This document shows positions 7,861 to 16,314 of a stretch of DNA of 22,801 bases, piece after piece; position 1 is the stretch's first letter, and every line of letters starts with the position of its first letter. Origin of the DNA: Actinomycetes bacterium. Lineage in GTDB: Bacteria > Actinomycetota > Actinomycetes > Actinomycetales > Microbacteriaceae. Both the position numbers and the translations under genes were made by a program. The stretch is taken from contig JAEYVF010000138.1 of assembly GCA_023432005.1 (NCBI GenBank), positions 1 to 22,801 on the forward strand, read 5' to 3'. The notes under the pieces are model-generated. The model made no database searches. It had not been told where the DNA came from and saw only the letters and a program-made list of their open reading frames with translations.

Positions 7861-7863
7861 GTC

Positions 7864-8145
7864 ATGATCGACGGCATCAAGAAGCGCGCGCTCCACCGCG
7901 CCCGCATCCTGCAGGGGCAGCTGCGCGGCGTGGAGAAGATGATCGAAGACGAGGCCTACTGCGTCGACATCATCACGCAGACCCTCGCCATCCAGAAGTC
8001 GCTCGGGAGCCTCAACAAGCTGCTCGTCGAGAACCACCTGCGCACGCACGTGTCGCACATGTTCGACGAGGGCGGCGAGACGCGCGACCAGGCCGTCGCC
8101 GAGCTGCTCGCCGTGTTCGAGCTGCAGCAGAACCGGGGTGCGTGA
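7864..8145 (+). CDS. csoR: CsoR-family copper-sensing repressor (C-H-H variant)
   Basis: The 93-residue all-helical protein belongs to the CsoR/RcnR (DUF156) family of metal-released repressors. The classic R-A-R-I-L-Q-G-Q-L-R-G-V-E-K-M-I helix (12-27) is present. Expected copper ligands are C33 in A-Y-C-V-D, H58 in E-N-H-L-R and position 62, which is His rather than the usual Cys. This gives a C-H-H set. I recall a C-H-H CsoR described in Thermus thermophilus, so copper sensing remains likely, though relaxed metal choice is possible. The gene lies behind its own operator and overlaps the copper ATPase gene by one base (TGATG), so the two should be one autoregulated operon. Confidence 0.9.
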   Translation: MIDGIKKRALHRARILQGQLRGVEKMIEDEAYCVDIITQTLAIQKSLGSLNKLLVENHLRTHVSHMFDEGGETRDQAVAELLAVFELQQNRGA

Positions 8146-10271
8146 TGAGCGGGCACGAGCACCACGACGGCCATGAGCTCCACGACCACCACGGGCATGA
8201 GCACGGCGGGGGTGGTTTCGATACGCCGCCTGCGGCGGCTACTCGACCAGCGGGGGTGCACGACCACCACGAACACCACGACCACTCCGCGCACGCCGGT
8301 CACGATCCGCTGCGCTTCCGGAAGCTCTTCTGGATCTGCCTCGCGCTGACCGTGCCGACGCTCGTGTTCTCGCAGGGGCTGCAGGAGATCCTGGGTCTCG
8401 GCGGCCCGCGCTTCCCGGGCAGCGAGTGGATCCCGGCGGTCTTCGGCGCCGCGATCGTCGTCATCGGCGGCCGCATCTTCCTGCAGGGCGCGTGGCAGGA
8501 GCTGCGTGCCAAGAGCCCCGGGATGATGACGCTCATCTCGCTCGCGATCGTCGTGTCGGCCGTCTACTCGGTCGCCGTCATGGTCGGCCTGCCGAGCATG
8601 GACTTCTGGTGGGAGCTCGCGACGCTCGTCACGATCATGCTGCTCGGCCACTGGATCGAGATGACGGCCGTCAACAGCGCGCAGAACGCGCTCGGCGCAC
8701 TCGCGAAGCTGCTGCCCGACGAGGCCGAGGTGCTGCGTCACGGCGAGCCCGTCACGGTGGCTCGCTCCTCGCTCGCCGTCGGCGACCACGTGCTCGTGCG
8801 CCCGGGCTCCTCGATCCCCGCAGACGGCGCGGTCGTGGAGGGCGCCTCGGAGGTCGACGAGTCGCTGCTCACGGGCGAGTCGGCACCTGTGGCCAAGGCC
8901 GAGGGCGACGAGGTCGTCGCGGGGTCGATCGCGGTCGGCTCTCTCACGGTCGAGGTGACGCGCACGGGCGGGGACACCGCGCTCGCCGGCATCATGCGGC
9001 TCGTCGAGGACGCGCAGGCGAGCCGCTCGCCCGCGCAGCTGCTCGCCGACCGCGCCGCCGCGCTGCTGTTCTACGTCGCCGTCGGCGCGGCGCTCATCAC
9101 GCTCGCCGTGTGGTGGATGCTGCGCCCCGACGACCCCGCCTTCGTGCTCGAGCGGGTCGTCGCCGTGCTCGTGATCGCCTGCCCCCATGCCCTCGGCCTC
9201 GCGATCCCGCTCGTGGCGCAGCTCTCGACGGCGATCGGCGCCCGTCGCGGCATCCTCATCCGCAGTCGCGCCGCCCTCGAGGAGGCGAAGGACGTCGACG
9301 TCGTGCTGTTCGACAAGACGGGGACGCTCACCGAGGGGCGGCAGGCGCTCACCGCGGTCGCCGTCACCGAGGGGATCACCGAGGACGAGGCGCTCGCGCT
9401 CGCGGCATCCGTCGAGGCGCGCAGCGAGCATCCCATCGGCCGTGCCCTCGTGGATGCGGCGCGCGAGCGCGGGCTCACGGTGCCGAAGGCCACGGGCTTC
9501 CGCGCCCTCGCGGGCCGCGGCGCCACGGCGACCGTCGGCGGCCGCGAGCTCGCGGTCGCCAGCGGACGCTACGTGACCGAGCGCGGCATCCGGCTCGACA
9601 CCCAGCTCGTGCACGCCGTGCGCGCGGCGGGGGACGACGGGGCGACCGCCGTCTCGCTCGTCGAAGGCGGCGACGCCGATGCGCGCGTGCTCGCGGTCTT
9701 CGCGATCGCCGACCGCGTGCGTGCGGAGTCGAAGGAGGCCGTCGAGGAGCTCCACCGTCGCGGCGTGCGCGTCGCGATGCTCACGGGCGACTCTCATGTC
9801 GTCGCGGAGCACGTAGCGCGCGAGCTCGGCATAGACGAGGTGCGAGCCGAGGTGCTGCCGGAGCAGAAGGCGGGGGAGGTCGCGGCGCTCCAGCGGGGCG
9901 GTGCGGCGCGCGTCGCCATGGTCGGTGACGGCATCAACGACGCTCCCGCGCTCGCGACGGCCGACCTCGGTGTCGCCATCGGCGCGGGCACGGATGTCGC
10001 GATCGAGTCCGCGGGGGTCGTGCTGGCGTCCTCGGACCCCCGTGGGGTCGTCGACACGATCACGCTGAGCCGCGCGAGCTACCGCAAGATGGTGCAGAAC
10101 CTGTGGTGGGCGGCGGGCTACAACGCGCTCGGCATCCCGCTCGCCGCGGGCGTGCTCGCGGGCGTCGGCTTCCTCATGCCGCCGTGGCTCGCCGCGGTGC
10201 TCATGAGCGTGTCGACGGTCATCGTCGCGCTCAACGCGCAGCTGCTGAGGCGTCTCCGCTTCGGTCGCTGA
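8145..10271 (+). CDS. copB: Copper-exporting P1B-type ATPase, CopB-like (CPH motif)
   Basis: The 708-residue P-type ATPase is predicted to pump copper out of the cytoplasm using ATP. The first 55 residues are a His-rich tail (H-E-H-H, H-D-H-H-G-H-E-H, H-D-H-H-E-H-H-D-H) in place of Cys-x-x-Cys heavy-metal domains. Then come the actuator T-G-E-S at 243-246, the membrane metal motif C346-P-H, phosphorylation loop D390-K-T-G-T-L-T, M-L-T-G-D-S, and hinge G-D-G-I-N-D near 594-599. CPH rather than CPC places it in the P1B-3/CopB group. ATG 8145 is preferred over GTG 8142 because it forms a TGATG junction with csoR. A palindromic repeat (8214-8253) splits the His-rich tail in two. The 3' end overlaps the convergent padR gene by 41 bases. 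Confidence 0.93.
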   Translation: MSGHEHHDGHELHDHHGHEHGGGGFDTPPAAATRPAGVHDHHEHHDHSAHAGHDPLRFRKLFWICLALTVPTLVFSQGLQEILGLGGPRFPGSEWIPAVFGAAIVVIGGRIFLQGAWQELRAKSPGMMTLISLAIVVSAVYSVAVMVGLPSMDFWWELATLVTIMLLGHWIEMTAVNSAQNALGALAKLLPDEAEVLRHGEPVTVARSSLAVGDHVLVRPGSSIPADGAVVEGASEVDESLLTGESAPVAKAEGDEVVAGSIAVGSLTVEVTRTGGDTALAGIMRLVEDAQASRSPAQLLADRAAALLFYVAVGAALITLAVWWMLRPDDPAFVLERVVAVLVIACPHALGLAIPLVAQLSTAIGARRGILIRSRAALEEAKDVDVVLFDKTGTLTEGRQALTAVAVTEGITEDEALALAASVEARSEHPIGRALVDAARERGLTVPKATGFRALAGRGATATVGGRELAVASGRYVTERGIRLDTQLVHAVRAAGDDGATAVSLVEGGDADARVLAVFAIADRVRAESKEAVEELHRRGVRVAMLTGDSHVVAEHVARELGIDEVRAEVLPEQKAGEVAALQRGGAARVAMVGDGINDAPALATADLGVAIGAGTDVAIESAGVVLASSDPRGVVDTITLSRASYRKMVQNLWWAAGYNALGIPLAAGVLAGVGFLMPPWLAAVLMSVSTVIVALNAQLLRRLRFGR
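8214..8253. repeat. REP-like palindromic element inside the copB coding sequence
   Basis: The element starts GGTTTCGATAC, has a core stem GCCGCC-TGC-GGCGGC (8225-8239), and ends TACTCGACCAGCGG. Outer arms GGTTTCGA and TCGACC are also complementary, with a small mismatch. It is read in frame as G-F-D-T-P-P-A-A-A-T-R-P-A-G between two His clusters. Its codons (CCT, GCT, ACT, CGA, CCA) are unlike the G/C-ending codons around it. I recall similar dispersed palindromes with these conserved ends in Microbacteriaceae, but could not search for them. Confidence 0.65.
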
Positions 10272-10857
10272 CCCGTCCGGCCTCGAGCCGGTCGAGCAGC
10301 GCGAGGCCCGCGTCCGCCCAGTCGATCTCGGCGCGGGCGCGGGCCACGAGGCCCTCGTAGGCGAAGTGCTTGAACGCGATCGTGCGCTCGCGATCCTCGT
10401 CGGCCGTGACGGCGAGCCGGCGCTGCAGCATGGGGTTCGCGAGGGTCTCGATGCGCACGAGCTCGCCTTCCCACTGCTCGAGCTCCGAGCTCCACTGCGC
10501 GCGGTGGTCGCGCAGGAACGCGCGGGCGTCGTCGGGGCTCGCCGACTCGAGGTAGGCCGCACGCAGGTGCGCGGGATCGCGTACGCGCTGGTAGTCGATG
10601 GGCGACGCCATCCAGTCCAGGAACGCGTGGTCGCCCGCCTCGGTCACGTGGTAGATCCGTCGACGGCCGCGCTCGCCGCGTGCCTGGTCCTCGCCCTCGA
10701 CGAGGCCATCCGCCTCCATCTTCCGCAGCTCCGGGTAGATCTGCGAGTCGGGGGCGTGCCAGACGTGACCGACCGACTGCGCGAACTGCTTGGCGAGGTC
10801 GTAACCCGAGAGCGGGCCCACGCGCAGGATCGCCAGCAGCGCGTAGCGCAGGCTCAT
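10231..10857 (-). CDS. PadR-family transcriptional regulator
   Basis: The 208-residue protein has the PadR winged helix at 1-75: M-S-L-R-Y-A-L-L-A-I-L, then G-P-L-S-G-Y-D-L-A-K-Q-F, I-Y-P-E-L-R-K-M-E-A-D-G-L-V, and the wing G-R-R-R-I-Y-H-V-T-E-A-G. A C-terminal helical Vir-type domain (about 85-190) should mediate dimerization. The founding members sense phenolic acids, although many relatives control efflux pumps. It lies downstream of ligM on the same strand but behind a strong hairpin. AAGGGGA 5 bases before the ATG is the ribosome binding site. Its 3' end overlaps copB by 41 bases on the opposite strand. The ligand and targets are unknown. Confidence 0.88.
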   Translation of the reverse strand: MSLRYALLAILRVGPLSGYDLAKQFAQSVGHVWHAPDSQIYPELRKMEADGLVEGEDQARGERGRRRIYHVTEAGDHAFLDWMASPIDYQRVRDPAHLRAAYLESASPDDARAFLRDHRAQWSSELEQWEGELVRIETLANPMLQRRLAVTADEDRERTIAFKHFAYEGLVARARAEIDWADAGLALLDRLEAGRVSDRSGDASAAAR

Positions 10858-10878
10858 CCGGTCCCCTTTCCGCGGATC

Positions 10879-10884
10879 AGGCTA
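10879..10884 (-). promoter_or_regulatory. Candidate -10 box (TAGCCT) of padR
   Basis: On the minus strand TAGCCT lies 21 bases before the padR start. Its -35 region would fall inside the ligM terminator hairpin, and no good -35 hexamer is seen. Confidence 0.3.
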
Positions 10885-10887
10885 GCC

Positions 10888-10931
10888 GCACGGCAGGGGC
10901 GGGCGGCGCGCGTCGCCCGTCCCGCCCGTGC
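10888..10931 (-). terminator. Hairpin terminator after ligM
   Basis: Bases 10888-10905 pair with 10914-10931 over 18 positions (two mismatches, one G.T pair) around an 8-base loop. It begins 3 bases past the ligM stop and has no T-run. It should separate the metF-purU-ligM operon from padR. Confidence 0.7.
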
Positions 10932-10934
10932 TCG

Positions 10935-12395
<1,461 letters not shown>

Positions 12396-13265
12396 TCAGA
12401 AGACGATGGTGTGGTTCCCGTGGCGGATCACCCGGTCGTCGGCGTGCCACTGCACGGCGCGGGAGAGCACCTCGCGCTCGACGTACGCGCCGCGGGCCTG
12501 CAGATCGGCCGCGCTCATCGCGTGGGTGACGCGCGTCACGTCCTGCTCGATGATCGGGCCCTCGTCGAGCTCGCGCGTGACGTAGTGCGACGTGGCCCCG
12601 ATGAGCTTGACTCCGCGCTCGCGGGCCTTGCGGTAGGGGGCCGCGCCGACGAACGCGGGCAGGAAGCTGTGATGGATGTTGATGATCGGCACGTCGAGCC
12701 GCTCGAGGAAGTCGTCCGACAGGATCTGCATGTAGCGGGCGAGCACGACGAAGTCGACGTTGCCGGCGAGCAGGCGCAGCAGCTCGGCCTCCGCATCCGT
12801 CTTGTCGTCGCCGCGGGTCGGCACGTGGAAGAACGGCACGCCGAAGGAGCGCACGTCGTCGGCGGCGACCGTGTGGTTGGAGACGACCATGGGGATGCTC
12901 ACGGGCAGCTCGCCCCGCCGGTGGCGCCACAGCAGCTCGAGCAGGCAGTGGTCGGAGCGCGAGACGAGGATCGCCATGCGCTTGGGCGTCGACTGGTCGG
13001 TGAGCCGCCACTCGAGCCCGAGCGGCGCGAGGGTCTCCGCGAGGTCGGCTTCGAGCTCGGGGACCGCCGCCGAGAGACCGGGGAGGTGGAACACGACGCG
13101 CTGGAAGAACGCACCCCCGTCGGCGTCGTCGGAGTACTGGTCGAGCGACACGATGTTGCCGCCGTTGCGGGCGACGAGCGCGCTCACGGCCGCGACGATC
13201 GCGGGGCGGTCGGGCCCGTGCACGACGAGGCACGCGTGGTCGTGCCGCTCCGAGACCGCGGTCAC
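12396..13265 (-). CDS. purU: Formyltetrahydrofolate deformylase
   Basis: The 289-residue enzyme hydrolyses 10-formyl-THF to THF and formate. An N-terminal ACT domain (about 10-90, H-G-P-D-R-P-A-I-V-A-A-V-S) precedes a formyltransferase domain (96-289). The catalytic triad N196, H198 (I-N-I-H-H-S-F-L-P) and D234 (D-E-G-P-I-I) has the N/+2/+38 spacing of PurN N106/H108/D144. GTG 13265 overlaps the metF stop by four bases (GTGA), implying translational coupling. Between metF and ligM, its role is probably to return THF to the demethylase by releasing the C1 unit as formate, rather than a purine-synthesis role. Confidence 0.94.
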   Translation of the reverse strand: MTAVSERHDHACLVVHGPDRPAIVAAVSALVARNGGNIVSLDQYSDDADGGAFFQRVVFHLPGLSAAVPELEADLAETLAPLGLEWRLTDQSTPKRMAILVSRSDHCLLELLWRHRRGELPVSIPMVVSNHTVAADDVRSFGVPFFHVPTRGDDKTDAEAELLRLLAGNVDFVVLARYMQILSDDFLERLDVPIINIHHSFLPAFVGAAPYRKARERGVKLIGATSHYVTRELDEGPIIEQDVTRVTHAMSAADLQARGAYVEREVLSRAVQWHADDRVIRHGNHTIVF

Positions 13266-14131
13266 GGAGCGCCGCCCGCGTGCGCGCGCGCCCACTCCGC
13301 CGTCGCCGGGAGGCCGCCGAAGGTGTAGAAGTGCAGGCCCACCGCACCCGCCGCGGGGTCGTCGGCGAGGCGCGTCGCGAGCTCGGCCACGAACGCCTCC
13401 GGGCCGGCCGTGCCGACGAGGTTGGTGAGCGAGAAGCCGTACTTGCGCACGATCATGGCGTTGGCGCCGATGCCGAACCGCGTCGCGAACGCGAGCAGCC
13501 GCTTGACGCCTGCGGGGCCGGGCACGCCGACGCGGATGGGCGCCGAGATCCCGCGCCGGCGCACCTGCGCGATCCACGAGACGACCGGGTCGACGTCGAA
13601 GCCGAACTGGGTGAGGATCACGGCGGGGATGCCCTGCTCGTCGAGCGCGGCGGCCTTGTCCTCGAGGGCGCGCCACAGCACGTCGTCGGGGATGTCGGGG
13701 TGCCCCTCGGGGTAGCCCGCGATGCTCACCTCCCGCACGCCGTTCTCACGTAGCGCGCCGCTGCGGATGACGTCGAGCGACGAGGCGTAGGGCCCCTCGG
13801 GCTCCGCCGGGTCGCCCCCGACGGCGAAGACGTGCTCGTGCGCGCCCACGCGACGCAGCTCGGCGAGGAAGTCCTCGAGCTGCGCGCGCGATGCGAGCCG
13901 CCGAGCCGAGATGTGGGGCACGGGCAGGAGGCCATGGTCGCGTACCGCGGCGGCGGCGGCCACGCGCATGGCCAGGTCCTCGTTGCCGAGGAAGGTCACG
14001 TTGACGCGTGTTCCGGGCGGCAGCAGCGGCGCGGCCTCGGCGAGGCCGACGACGTCCTTGCCGGTCATCTCGAGCGAGAAGTCGTGCAGCAGCGAGGCGA
14101 CGCGCGGGTCTGCGGGGGTGGGCGTCTGCAT
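13262..14131 (-). CDS. metF: Methylenetetrahydrofolate reductase
   Basis: The 289-residue MTHFR-family flavoprotein interconverts 5-methyl-THF and 5,10-methylene-THF. It shows the TIM-barrel pattern F-S-L-E-M-T near 18, then V-N-V-T-F-L-G-N-E, V-P-H-I-S-A-R, V-F-A-V-G-G-D-P-A, V-S-I-A-G-Y-P-E-G-H-P, L-T-Q-F-G-F-D and V-G-V-P-G-P-A-G. In this operon it would most likely run in the oxidative direction, turning the methyl-THF made by LigM into methylene-THF, as proposed for metF beside ligM in Sphingobium. ATG 14131 is chosen because the conserved region starts soon after and a promoter lies about 45 bases upstream. The ribosome binding site GGAGAGGA is rather distant (about 12 bases). Confidence 0.9.
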   Translation of the reverse strand: MQTPTPADPRVASLLHDFSLEMTGKDVVGLAEAAPLLPPGTRVNVTFLGNEDLAMRVAAAAAVRDHGLLPVPHISARRLASRAQLEDFLAELRRVGAHEHVFAVGGDPAEPEGPYASSLDVIRSGALRENGVREVSIAGYPEGHPDIPDDVLWRALEDKAAALDEQGIPAVILTQFGFDVDPVVSWIAQVRRRGISAPIRVGVPGPAGVKRLLAFATRFGIGANAMIVRKYGFSLTNLVGTAGPEAFVAELATRLADDPAAGAVGLHFYTFGGLPATAEWARAHAGGAP

Positions 14132-14183
14132 GGGCGTCGTGGTCCTCTCCGCCTGTCCGGGGCACGGCGGTGTGCCTCCCCGA

Positions 14184-14217
14184 AAGATACCTATGGCCAT
14201 AGGGAATGTCCATAGGT
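14184..14217 (-). promoter_or_regulatory. metF-purU-ligM promoter with palindromic operator
   Basis: On the minus strand TGGACA (-35, 14207-14212) and TATCTT (-10, 14184-14189) are exactly 17 bases apart. The perfect palindrome CCTATGGCCATAGG fills 14190-14203 of the spacer, and a third CCATAGG copy at 14210-14216 overlaps the -35. ACCTATGG (14189-14196) and CCATAGGT (14210-14217) form a wider inverted repeat. This layout predicts repression. The regulator is unknown; the PaaX- and PadR-family proteins in the window are candidates. Confidence 0.7.
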
Positions 14218-14249
14218 GAAGCGCGACGTCATCCGATTCATTCAAGAAA

Positions 14250-14269
14250 TCCGTGACGAGCGTCACGGA
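14250..14269. promoter_or_regulatory. CRP/GlxR-like palindrome upstream of the ABC transporter promoter
   Basis: TCCGTGACG-AG-CGTCACGGA is a perfect 9-bp inverted repeat. Its core GTGA-N6-TCAC matches the CRP/FNR/GlxR consensus TGTGA-N6-TCACA in 8 of 10 positions. It lies just upstream of the TTGACA -35, a place suited to an activator. It could instead serve a dedicated aromatic regulator. Confidence 0.55.
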
Positions 14270-14273
14270 AGTC

Positions 14274-14303
14274 TTGACAATGCGGGAGGGCGTGCCAGAC
14301 CAT
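14274..14303 (+). promoter_or_regulatory. Candidate promoter of the ABC transporter operon
   Basis: A perfect TTGACA (14274-14279) is followed after 18 bases by GACCAT (14298-14303), a weak -10. TTGACAA (14274-14280) and TTGTCAA (14308-14314) also form an inverted repeat around the promoter. The start would be near 14310, giving a leader of about 115 bases. Confidence 0.45.
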
Positions 14304-14425
14304 GACCTTGTCAACACGATGATGTGCGGACCGACTGGCCGGAGAGAGTGCGCCCCTCACGGCGGTGGGTGCACGACGCGTCACCGCGCTGAGCCTGATC
14401 ACCCCGACAACGAGAGGCATTTCCG

Positions 14426-15409
14426 ATGAAGAAAGCCCTGACCGCGATCGCCCTCGGAGCCGCAGCAGCACTGGCGCTGACCGCGTGCACCGACTCCGCA
14501 GCCCCCGACCCCGTCACGACGCCAGCTGAGCCGGGCGAGCTCCGCACCGTGCGCGTGGCGGCACTGCCCATCGCCGAGACGGGCGCCCTCTGGGCGGCCA
14601 TGGAGGAGGGCATCTTCGCCGACCACGGCCTCGAGATCGAGGTGGTCCCCGCCCAGGGCGGCGCGCAGGCCATCCCCGGCCTCCTCAACGGCGACATCGA
14701 GTTCGCGATCGGCCAGCCGTTCGGTCCGTTCCGCGCCGCTCTGGCCGACCTCGGGGCGCCCATCATCAGCAACTACGCGAGCTCCCTCGGCGCGGATGCC
14801 GAGAAGGACGTCAACGCCGTCGTGGCGCTCGCCTCGTCGGGCATCACGGGCCCGGCCGATCTCGCGGGCAAGCGCGTGTCGGTCAACTCGCTCGGCGCCG
14901 CCGGCGACGTCACGATCATGAAGGCCGTGCAGGACGCGGGCGGTGACCCGTCGACGATCGAGTTCGTCGAGGTCGCGTTCCCCGACGCCCCCGCCCAGCT
15001 GGAGGCGGGGACGATCGACGCCGCCTGGGTGCCCGACCCGTTCATGTCGATGGTCGCGGGCGGCGGCGGGCAGATCGTCGTCCACCCGTACCAGGTCACC
15101 ATCCCGGGCCTCTCGCTGCTGACGAACATCACGACGCAGAAGCTCATCGACGAGGATCCCGAGCTCGTGAAGTCCTACGCGGACGCCATGGCCGAGGCTC
15201 TCGACTGGGCCCAGTCCAACCCGGATGCGGTGCGCGCGGCGATCGTGAAGAACATGGGCATCCCGGAGGCGGCGGCCGCCGGCATCACGCTCCCCGTGTT
15301 CACGGCCGAGATCGACGAGGACGGACTCGAGGCGCTCGCCGACCTGGCCGTCGAGTTCAAGGTGCTGGACCAGAAGCCCGACTTCGGCAAGCTCCTCGCC
15401 CTGCAGTAG
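14426..15409 (+). CDS. NitT/TauT-type ABC transporter substrate-binding lipoprotein
   Basis: The 327-residue protein has a lipoprotein signal: M-K-K, a hydrophobic run, and lipobox L-T-A-C with C21 as the lipidated residue. The mature part follows the NMT1/SsuA/TauA pattern: V-R-V-A-A-L-P-I-A-E-T-G-A-L-W-A-A-M-E-E-G-I-F, G-L-E-I-E-V-V, L-L-N-G-D-I-E-F-A-I-G, then D-L-A-G-K-R-V-S-V-N-S-L-G. It should hold the ligand outside the membrane for the two permeases and ATPase downstream. Relatives bind taurine, sulfonates, nitrate, pyrimidines or aromatic acids such as phthalate. The divergent ligM operon makes an aromatic acid an attractive guess, nothing more. It is first in its operon, with GAGAGG 9 bases before the ATG. 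Confidence 0.88.
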   Translation: MKKALTAIALGAAAALALTACTDSAAPDPVTTPAEPGELRTVRVAALPIAETGALWAAMEEGIFADHGLEIEVVPAQGGAQAIPGLLNGDIEFAIGQPFGPFRAALADLGAPIISNYASSLGADAEKDVNAVVALASSGITGPADLAGKRVSVNSLGAAGDVTIMKAVQDAGGDPSTIEFVEVAFPDAPAQLEAGTIDAAWVPDPFMSMVAGGGGQIVVHPYQVTIPGLSLLTNITTQKLIDEDPELVKSYADAMAEALDWAQSNPDAVRAAIVKNMGIPEAAAAGITLPVFTAEIDEDGLEALADLAVEFKVLDQKPDFGKLLALQ

Positions 15410-15416
15410 ACGCGGC

Positions 15417-15452
15417 GGTGCGGGGTGCCCCACCCTGGGGGTACCCCGCACC
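15417..15452 (+). terminator. 15-bp intra-operon hairpin between binding-protein and permease genes
   Basis: Bases 15417-15431 pair with 15438-15452 (15 bp, one G.T pair) around a 6-base loop. There is no T-run, and the downstream genes clearly belong to the same operon. It more likely gives partial termination or protects the upstream mRNA 3' end, raising binding-protein level over the membrane parts. Confidence 0.7.
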
Positions 15453-15489
15453 CTCGTCATGCCGCCCCACCTCTACTCGAGAGGCACGA

Positions 15490-16314
15490 ATGACCTCCGT
15501 CTCCGCCCCCGCCCGGCGGCTCCGCGCCCGCCGCCAGACACGCGGCCTGCGAAAGCTCGCACTCGGGACGGCCGGACTCCTCGGCTTCCTGCTCACCTGG
15601 CAGCTCATCCCGACCCTCGGCATCGTCGACCCGCGCTACCTGCCCACCGCCACGACCGTGCTCGCGCAGCTCGCCGCCGAGCTCCGCGACCTGGAGTTCT
15701 GGCGCAACGTCGGCCGCACCCTCACCACGTGGGGGCTCGGCCTCCTCATCGCAACGGTCGCTGCGACCGCGATCGGCACCGTCATCGGGCTCATCCCCGC
15801 GGCGCGCCGCTTCACCCACACGACCGTCGAGTTCCTGCGTCCCATCCCCTCGGTCGCCCTCATCCCGCTCGCGATCCTGCTGTTCGGCTTCCAGATGCCG
15901 GCGGCGCTGCTCATCGTCGTCTACGCGAGCTTCTGGCAGGTGTTCGTGCAGGTGCTCTACGGCGTCGCCGACGTCGACACCGTCGCACGTGACACCGCTC
16001 GCAGCTTCGGGCTCAGCCGGGCCTCGCGCTTCCGCAACCTCGTGCTGCCGACCGCGCTGCCCTACATCATGACGGGCATCCGTCTCGGCGCCGCGGTCGC
16101 GCTCATCCTCACCGTCACGGCCGAGCTGCTCATCGCGGTGCCGGGCATCGGCCGCGTCATCGTCTTCGCGCGCAGCGCCGGCGACGTGACGACCGTGTAC
16201 GTGTACGTCGTCGTCGCGGGACTGCTCGGTCTGCTCGTGAACCTCGTCTTCCGCCTCGTCGAGCGCCGGGTGCTGTCCTGGCACCAGTCGGTGCGAGGGG
16301 AGGATGCGGCATGA
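15490..16314 (+). CDS. NitT/TauT-type ABC transporter permease (first of two)
   Basis: The 274-residue inner-membrane permease of the BPD_transp_1 (SsuC/TauC) family has about six helices after a basic cytoplasmic N-terminus (R-R-L-R-A-R-R-Q-T-R). The family pattern A-L-I-P-L-A-I-L-L-F-G appears mid-protein. The EAA coupling loop reads D-T-A-R-S-F-G-L-S-R-A-S-R-F-R-N-L-V-L-P-T-A-L-P-Y-I. The end is L-V-E-R-R-V-L-S-W-H. ATG 15490 is chosen because GAGAGG lies upstream and the helix pattern starts soon after. It overlaps the second permease by four bases (ATGA). The two permeases differ clearly in sequence, suggesting a heterodimeric channel. Confidence 0.9.
   Translation: MTSVSAPARRLRARRQTRGLRKLALGTAGLLGFLLTWQLIPTLGIVDPRYLPTATTVLAQLAAELRDLEFWRNVGRTLTTWGLGLLIATVAATAIGTVIGLIPAARRFTHTTVEFLRPIPSVALIPLAILLFGFQMPAALLIVVYASFWQVFVQVLYGVADVDTVARDTARSFGLSRASRFRNLVLPTALPYIMTGIRLGAAVALILTVTAELLIAVPGIGRVIVFARSAGDVTTVYVYVVVAGLLGLLVNLVFRLVERRVLSWHQSVRGEDAA

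Larger units (their letters stand above)
14132..14425. other. Divergent regulatory region between metF and the ABC transporter operon
   Basis: The 294-base gap holds no gene. It contains the minus-strand metF promoter with an embedded palindrome, a CRP/GlxR-like palindrome, a TTGACA promoter for the transporter operon, and a roughly 115-base leader. The leader has a hairpin GTGCGCCC (14348-14355)/GGGTGCAC (14367-14374). Its base composition is more A/T-rich than the flanks between 14181 and 14320. Confidence 0.7.

Noticed and set aside
7956..10562. 868-codon minus-strand frame opposite csoR and copB
   Set aside because: It is low-complexity, Arg/Asp/His-rich and without motifs, while the plus strand carries a motif-complete P-type ATPase.
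14310..14425. TPP riboswitch in the leader of the ABC operon, suggested by CTGAG and CCTGATC
   Set aside because: The two motifs are fused and the conserved downstream core of the THI box is missing. The pairing seen is a simple hairpin at 14348-14374.
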